A DNA stretch of 9,954 nucleotides from positions 1 through 9,954 of the forward strand of contig CAYOEZ010000183.1 of NCBI GenBank assembly GCA_964402955.1, in the 5' to 3' direction. Source of the DNA: CAYOEZ01 sp964402955 (GTDB lineage: Bacteria; Chloroflexota; DTOL01; DAOUCN01). The notes beneath the pieces are model-generated. The model searched no databases. It saw only the letters and a program-made list of their open reading frames with translations, and had not been told where the DNA came from. Every line of letters starts with the position of its first letter. The stretch's first letter is position 1. Positions 6,668-9,954 of this stretch are shown in pieces. The position numbers and the translations under genes were made by a program.

Positions 6668-6756
6668 GTAGGTCGACTTTCCATAGTCGACACCCCGTTC
6701 GGGTCGCAGGCAGGCCCATTGCAACCCGAAATGCCGGGTATGGAAACCCGGCCTAC
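6668..6756. repeat. REPIN-like inverted pair of REP units
   Basis: Two homologous units face each other. Unit 1 (plus, 6668-6691) reads GTAG, stem GTCGAC, loop TTTCCATA, stem GTCGAC. Unit 2 (minus, 6756-6733) reads GTAG, stem GCCGGG, the identical loop TTTCCATA, stem CCCGGC. The stems differ at three of six pairs and every difference is compensated, so pairing has been kept while sequence changed. Between the units, TTCGGGTCGCA (6698-6708) pairs with TGCAACCCGAA (6720-6730) at 10 of 11 positions. A GTAG foot with an adjacent hairpin, in inverted pairs, is the layout of REP sequences mobilised in trans by RAYT (REP-associated tyrosine transposase) enzymes. No RAYT gene is in this window. Confidence 0.72.
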
Positions 6757-6804
6757 CGCGTCCGCGGCACAACTGTGAGCAGTTACCTCCGCGATCTCTG
6801 GTGG

Positions 6805-6952
6805 CCTAGCAGCCTGTCGGAGAGAGTTGTCTCACTGCAGAGACGCAGAGTACGCAGAGGTTTTGATGGTTTTCTGTGCTCTTTCTCGGCGATCTCTGCG
6901 TCTCTGCGGTAGAAAAAGAACCCCCGCATCGGCTCTCCGACAACCTGCTAGG
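6805..6952. repeat. MITE-like palindromic element with 20 bp terminal inverted repeats
   Basis: The ends CCTAGCAGCCTGTCGGAGAG (6805-6824) and CTCTCCGACAACCTGCTAGG (6933-6952) are inverted repeats identical at 18 of 20 positions. Inside is a second inverted repeat, CTGCAGAGACGCAGAG (6835-6850) against CTCTGCGTCTCTGCGG (6894-6909), 15 of 16, with a tandem ACGCAGAG (6843-6850, 6852-6859). The element is 148 bp with no gene of its own, as in a miniature inverted-repeat transposable element. No flanking target duplication was seen. From memory, CGCAGAGACGCAGAG-type repeats occur in many bacterial genomes and give spurious peptides such as TAETQR and LCVLCVSAV. Together with the REPIN-like pair this accounts for the gene-free stretch 6575-6947; 6757-6804 holds only a short AACTG/CAGTT hairpin. 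Confidence 0.65.
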
Positions 6953-7577
6953 AGCGAGCCTGACTGCGTGGCAGCCAGCGGCCGCTGCTGGGCGCAAAAT
7001 GTGCGCAGGTAGTGCTGATGCGCGCCAGCCGGCGCGCGTTGGCGACGCTGAGTGCGGTCATCGGGTTGTTCCAGACGCCGCGGCCGCAGACATAGCGCTC
7101 GTCGATGCTGTCTACCGCCGCCAGGTGGTGGCATGCCCGGCAGTGACGCGGCGTGATACGCTGCGGAAGGATCGACGGGACGTAGCGCGTGCAGGTGAGG
7201 CTAATTGCCCGCAGGCGGCGCGATGTGTCGACGCTCTGCGGGCGCATGGGCCGTGTCCAGACGCCGGCAGAGCAGACGCGGCGGCTGTCGTCTGCCGGCC
7301 AGTGTGACAGCAGTGTGCAGGACCGGCAGTGGCGAGCCTGCGGCGCAGCATGCTGGCTGTGCAACGGCAGGGCTTTGGCAGGTACGGCGCCGGCGCTGGC
7401 CTGCCCCAGCCAGCGGGGGATAGGCCGCCCCACAGCAGCTTTCTGTGGCTCCCCATCTGTGCGCAGGGCAAGGTAGTCGCGTCCGATCCCGCGTCCGCGC
7501 GCTACTTTTGCCAGCATCTTGCGCTCGTCGGGCGAAAGGTACACTGTGCACATGTGCTGCTCACTCTGCCTGGTCAT
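6948..7577 (-). CDS. Cys-rich protein with tandem C-x2-C-x14-C-x26-C repeats and possible RHH N-terminus
   Basis: A basic 209-residue protein I do not recognise. Residues 9-40 (MCTVYLSPDERKMLAKVARG, then RGIGRDYLALR) look like a ribbon-helix-helix DNA-binding unit: a short strand, a helix, a glycine turn and a second helix. A variable linker (41-82) leads to two repeats, 83-135 and 145-197. They align without gaps, share 25 of 53 residues and have identical Cys spacing: C84, C87, C102, C129 and C146, C149, C164, C191. Conserved features include HCRxC, GVWxxPM and RRL. Four Cys per repeat suggests a zinc or iron-sulfur site. Equal spacing despite diverged sequence argues that this is a real selected protein, not a shadow of opposite-strand frames. 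ATG 7577 has GAGG 7 nt upstream and a consensus promoter with an SOS-type box. The TAG stop lies inside the repeat-element end, so the C-terminus may have been altered by insertion. Confidence 0.72.
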   Translation of the reverse strand: MTRQSEQHMCTVYLSPDERKMLAKVARGRGIGRDYLALRTDGEPQKAAVGRPIPRWLGQASAGAVPAKALPLHSQHAAPQARHCRSCTLLSHWPADDSRRVCSAGVWTRPMRPQSVDTSRRLRAISLTCTRYVPSILPQRITPRHCRACHHLAAVDSIDERYVCGRGVWNNPMTALSVANARRLARISTTCAHFAPSSGRWLPRSQARS

Positions 7578-7612
7578 CGTCTGCCTCGTCTCATCGTGTT
7601 GCCTGCACAGTG

Positions 7613-7641
7613 ATTATACGAACAAATGTTCTAATTGTCAA
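7613..7641 (-). promoter_or_regulatory. Consensus sigma-A promoter for the Cys-rich gene
   Basis: On the minus strand, TTGACA (7636-7641), a 17 bp spacer and TATAAT (7613-7618), a perfect match in both boxes and spacing. The transcript would start near 7606, leaving a leader of about 29 nt before ATG 7577. Such a strong promoter usually needs repression, and the spacer holds a repressor-type palindrome. Confidence 0.88.
7619..7632. promoter_or_regulatory. Putative LexA/SOS box (GAAC-N4-GTTC)
   Basis: CGAACAAATGTTCT matches 13 of 14 positions of the Bacillus subtilis LexA (DinR) box CGAACRNRYGTTYC, including the invariant GAAC-N4-GTTC. It sits between the -10 and -35 boxes of the Cys-rich gene promoter, where bound LexA would block RNA polymerase. 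The recO start is 29 bp away on the other side, so recO may also be affected. That this organism's LexA uses the Bacillus-type box is inference. Confidence 0.65.
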
Positions 7642-7660
7642 GACAAACCGAGGGTGGAGT

Positions 7661-8449
7661 GTGCCGACACGCGACGAGCACGTCTATAAAACCGAAGGGA
7701 TTGTCCTGCGCCACGCTGATATGGGTGAAGCCGACCGGCTGATCACCCTGTTCACGCCGTTTCGTGGTAAAGTGCGGGGGGTGGCCAAGGGGGCGCGCAA
7801 ACCGGCGAGCAAGCTGGCCGGACATGTGGAGCAGTTTACTCTTACGAGCGTGCTCATTGCTCGCGGGCGCGCCCTGGATATTGTCACGCAGGCGCAGACG
7901 GCGCGCTCGTTCATCGAGGTGCGCGAGAACCTGCGCCTTGTTCTCTATGCGTCCTATGCCGTTGAGCTGGTGGAGCGTTCAACCGAGTGGGAAAGCGAGA
8001 ACAAGCCGCTCTTCAACCTGCTGTTGCGCTATCTGTCCTATCTGGGAACGGCGCAGCGATTGGAAACCGGGCTGCGCGCCTTCGAGTTGGAAGCGCTGGA
8101 GGTACTGGGCTACCGGCCCCAGTTGAACAAGTGCGTGGCGTGCGGGCGGGCGATCAGGGCAGAGACCAACGGCTTCAGCTCAACGGCGGGTGGGGTTCTT
8201 TGTCCGCTGTGTCGCGGCCGCGAGGGCGACCAACACGACATCTATGCGGCGACGCTGGCCGCGTTGCGCTTCCTGCAGGAAGGGGGAGTGGAGGCGGCCG
8301 ACCGCCTGCATATGGCCGCTGTGGCGCGCAAGCAGGCCGAAGCCCTGCTCAGCGTCTACATCTCCGATCGTCTGGAACACGACATCAAAAGCGCCAGCGT
8401 GCTAAGGGCGCTACGGCAGCAGATCGCTATCGTCGTGCCCGCCGCCTGA
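7661..8449 (+). CDS. recO: DNA repair protein RecO
   Basis: A 262-residue recombination mediator. RecO works with RecR (and RecF) to load RecA on SSB-coated single-stranded DNA at gaps and also anneals strands. The N-terminal OB fold spans about 7-85 (YKTEGIVLRHADMGEADRLI, then GKVRGVAKGARKP), the usual RecO opening. A helical core follows, with the RecO zinc site C158, C161, C181, C184 (CVACGRA and CPLC). Length is normal for the family. GTG 7661 is chosen because GAGGGTGGA lies just upstream and the conserved YKTEGIVL begins a few residues later. The frame stays open further upstream, but that would run through the divergent promoter and the Cys-rich gene. A TCTAAT at 7630-7635 could be its -10, without a good -35. 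It is convergent with the MFS gene. Confidence 0.93.
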   Translation: MPTRDEHVYKTEGIVLRHADMGEADRLITLFTPFRGKVRGVAKGARKPASKLAGHVEQFTLTSVLIARGRALDIVTQAQTARSFIEVRENLRLVLYASYAVELVERSTEWESENKPLFNLLLRYLSYLGTAQRLETGLRAFELEALEVLGYRPQLNKCVACGRAIRAETNGFSSTAGGVLCPLCRGREGDQHDIYAATLAALRFLQEGGVEAADRLHMAAVARKQAEALLSVYISDRLEHDIKSASVLRALRQQIAIVVPAA

Positions 8450-8451
8450 TG

Positions 8452-8542
8452 TGGAGTGCGACGACTCCTGTCGTCGCAGCCAAAGCTTCACGGCGACGAC
8501 GGGAGTGCCCGATACAGCGGGGCAGGCTCTCGTCGCACTCCA
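8452..8542. repeat. Palindromic element filling the recO-MFS convergent gap
   Basis: An outer inverted repeat TGGAGTGCGACGA (8452-8464) / TCGTCGCACTCCA (8530-8542) is perfect over 13 bp. Inside, ACTCCTGTCGTCGC (8464-8477) pairs with GCGACGACGGGAGT (8493-8506) over 14 pairs with one G-T, around a 15-nt loop. The right arm carries an extra stretch (8507-8530) that can form its own GCCC/GGGC hairpin. It begins 2 bp after the recO stop and ends 2 bp before the MFS stop. It may double as a bidirectional transcript end, though no T-runs follow, and it resembles a small mobile palindrome. Confidence 0.65.
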
Positions 8543-8544
8543 GA

Positions 8545-9861
8545 CTACCCTGCTTCTGCAGGGGGCTGTGTCTTAGCGTGGTCGGCTTCTTCCTGGGCGC
8601 GGCTGGGTAGGAGGATGAAGAATGCCCCGCTGGCGATCTGCAGCACCCCCGACACGATGAGCGCCTCCGCTACCCCGATGAAATGCGCCAACGCCGCGCC
8701 AAGCAGCGGGCCGGCGAAATTCTGCGCGCTCGCCAGCACGTTCGCTGCTGCTGTAAACGTCGGATGCTTTCCCTGCGGGCATGAGATGAGCAGCATGTCC
8801 ACGAAGCCGATGTCAATTGCTGCCACAAAGACGCCCCACAGAACCGCAGCCGGCAACAGCCAGTCTGCCGTGGGAGAGAGGCCGGTCATGATCGGATAGA
8901 GACCGATCAGTGCAGAAAGATACAGCAGCGTGCGGTGGCCGATGCGGTTGGTCACCCGTCCCCAGAAGGGATAGCTCACCACCAGCGCGGCGTAGGCAAT
9001 CATGCCGCGCAGGCCGATAATCGTGTTCGATGCGTGCAGATTGTCAACCCAATAGATGCTGAAAAGGCCGGCCGGCATCGTCAGGCAGACGCGGAAGGCG
9101 GCTGTAGCCAGGTTGAAGCGCATGAACGGCTTGCACTCAAAAAACGGTGTCACAAACTCGCGCAGGCGCGTCAACGGCGGGCGCGGATTGTCGCTGTGCG
9201 TGCGCACAGCCTCAAACGGCGCTATCTTGATCTTGCTGAAGAAGTAGATGTTGGGCAGAGCGCCAACGCACGAGATGACAAAGGCCAGTTGAAAGCCGAC
9301 CGGAAACGTCAGGTGATCGATCATCGCCCCGATCAGGGGGATGGCGATGGCGCCGACCAGCGAGTAGATTGCCCAGCGGTTGGCGTTGACGCGCGGGCGC
9401 ATTTGTGGAGGGACTGCCCGCTGGATAATTGACATAAAGGTAGGATAATAGATCGAACTGGGAATGGTAATGAACGTCCACAGCGCGATCGCAACCCACA
9501 GGATATCGGGGGCCTTAAACAGGAACGGCAACAGCGCCATCAGCACAAAGCCGGAGCGCGTGATCAGGGCAGACAGGTTGGCAAGGCGCACCAGATCCTT
9601 CTGCCGCTCGGCAAACGCGCCGGCCGGCAACTGGGCAAACATATTGACCAGTTGCGGGCCAGATGAGAGGATGCCCAGGGTTGTGGGCGTGGCGCCCATG
9701 CGCGCCATCCACACCGAGAGATAGGTTGCGATGCCGCCATCGATGAAGCCGAGCCAGGCGGAACTGAGGATCAGATTGCGCGCGTTGCGTTGATCGAGGG
9801 TATCAGAGTCGCGGCCTCGCACCAGGGCAGACAGCGCTGTCTTGAAAGAGCTTGGATTCAT
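8545..9861 (-). CDS. Major facilitator superfamily (MFS) transporter
   Basis: A 438-residue inner-membrane permease with the hydrophobic pattern of about 12 membrane helices in two halves. The loop 2-3 signature is degenerate (GAFAERQKDLVRLANLSA, 81-98); the loop 8-9 copy is clearer (FWGRVTNRIGHRTLL, 299-313, of the GxxxDRxGxR type with Asn for Asp). A central cytoplasmic loop runs at about 211-247. The tail (421-438) is hydrophilic. Substrate and direction cannot be read from sequence; no drug-efflux or sugar-specific signature was recognised. ATG 9861 has only a weak purine-rich stretch (GTGGG) upstream, but a strong promoter stands about 48-76 bp upstream and no better start is visible. 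It is convergent with recO and seems to be a single-gene transcript within this window. Confidence 0.9.
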   Translation of the reverse strand: MNPSSFKTALSALVRGRDSDTLDQRNARNLILSSAWLGFIDGGIATYLSVWMARMGATPTTLGILSSGPQLVNMFAQLPAGAFAERQKDLVRLANLSALITRSGFVLMALLPFLFKAPDILWVAIALWTFITIPSSIYYPTFMSIIQRAVPPQMRPRVNANRWAIYSLVGAIAIPLIGAMIDHLTFPVGFQLAFVISCVGALPNIYFFSKIKIAPFEAVRTHSDNPRPPLTRLREFVTPFFECKPFMRFNLATAAFRVCLTMPAGLFSIYWVDNLHASNTIIGLRGMIAYAALVVSYPFWGRVTNRIGHRTLLYLSALIGLYPIMTGLSPTADWLLPAAVLWGVFVAAIDIGFVDMLLISCPQGKHPTFTAAANVLASAQNFAGPLLGAALAHFIGVAEALIVSGVLQIASGAFFILLPSRAQEEADHAKTQPPAEAG

Positions 9862-9908
9862 TGACCCACGCGTAGCGTATATTCCGGCGTGTCCACGTCG
9901 TTGCTGTG

Positions 9909-9937
9909 ATTATCGCGTGCTTTGCGCGCGTTGTCAA
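9909..9937 (-). promoter_or_regulatory. Sigma-A promoter of the MFS gene
   Basis: On the minus strand, TTGACA (9932-9937, perfect), a 17 bp spacer and GATAAT (9909-9914, 5 of 6). The transcript would start near 9902, with a leader of about 40 nt before ATG 9861. Confidence 0.78.
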
Positions 9938-9954
9938 TCGCGGCGGCCCTTGGC

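Noticed and set aside
6573..6756. tRNA or CRISPR array as explanation of the paired segments
   Set aside because: No acceptor/T-loop signature (no GTTCRA) or CCA end; only two units in inverted orientation with different stems, so not direct repeats with spacers.
6806..7134. Small frames in the repeat region with peptides such as TAETQR and LCVLCVSAV
   Set aside because: They are translations of the CGCAGAGACGCAGAG inverted repeat, a known source of spurious gene calls.
7445..7660. Upstream extension of the recO frame
   Set aside because: It would run through the divergent Cys-rich gene and its promoter; recO homologues start near YKTEGIVL, and GTG 7661 has its own ribosome site.

Overview
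The window is bacterial, GC-rich chromosomal DNA. Gene starts carry Shine-Dalgarno sequences, and several promoters fit the -35/-10 consensus of the housekeeping sigma factor. The mix of genes would suit a member of the Chloroflexota: a Pro/Thr-linker LysM protein, a tandem GNAT protein, a stand-alone AsnC sensor domain, RecO, a GxxExxY protein and palindromic repeats. No taxonomic marker is present, so this placement is an inference.

Layout. (1) 134-1956, minus strand: a membrane-anchored double-LysM protein, preceded by a tandem-GNAT acetyltransferase. (2) 2067-4984, plus strand: a promoter, then a likely operon of an unassigned multi-pass membrane protein, a YfcE/MJ0936-type metallophosphoesterase and a PLP-dependent Cys/Met-metabolism enzyme. 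The promoters of blocks 1 and 2 are back to back. (3) 4985-6574, plus strand: an HD-domain phosphohydrolase with its own extended -10 promoter, a GxxExxY (PD-(D/E)XK-like) protein and a 79-residue AsnC-type ligand-binding domain. (4) 6575-6952: no gene, but two structured repeats. One is a REPIN-like pair of GTAG-plus-hairpin units; the other is a 148 bp MITE-like palindrome. (5) 6948-7577, minus strand: a Cys-rich protein, probably not described before, with a possible ribbon-helix-helix N-terminus and two repeats of exactly the same C-x2-C-x14-C-x26-C layout. (6) 7661-8449, plus strand: recO, divergent from the Cys-rich gene. The 83 bp between them hold a perfect TTGACA-17-TATAAT promoter facing the Cys-rich gene, with a GAAC-N4-GTTC box (the LexA/SOS operator of Gram-positive bacteria) in its spacer. 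(7) 8545-9861, minus strand: an MFS transporter with a TTGACA-17-GATAAT promoter. Another palindromic element fills the space between its 3' end and that of recO.

Most genes are ordinary housekeeping or accessory functions. The most interesting part is 6570-7661: two mobile-type palindromic repeats next to a predicted SOS-controlled Cys-rich protein divergent from a recombinational-repair gene. The predictions rest on reading the sequence; no searches or folding calculations were run.
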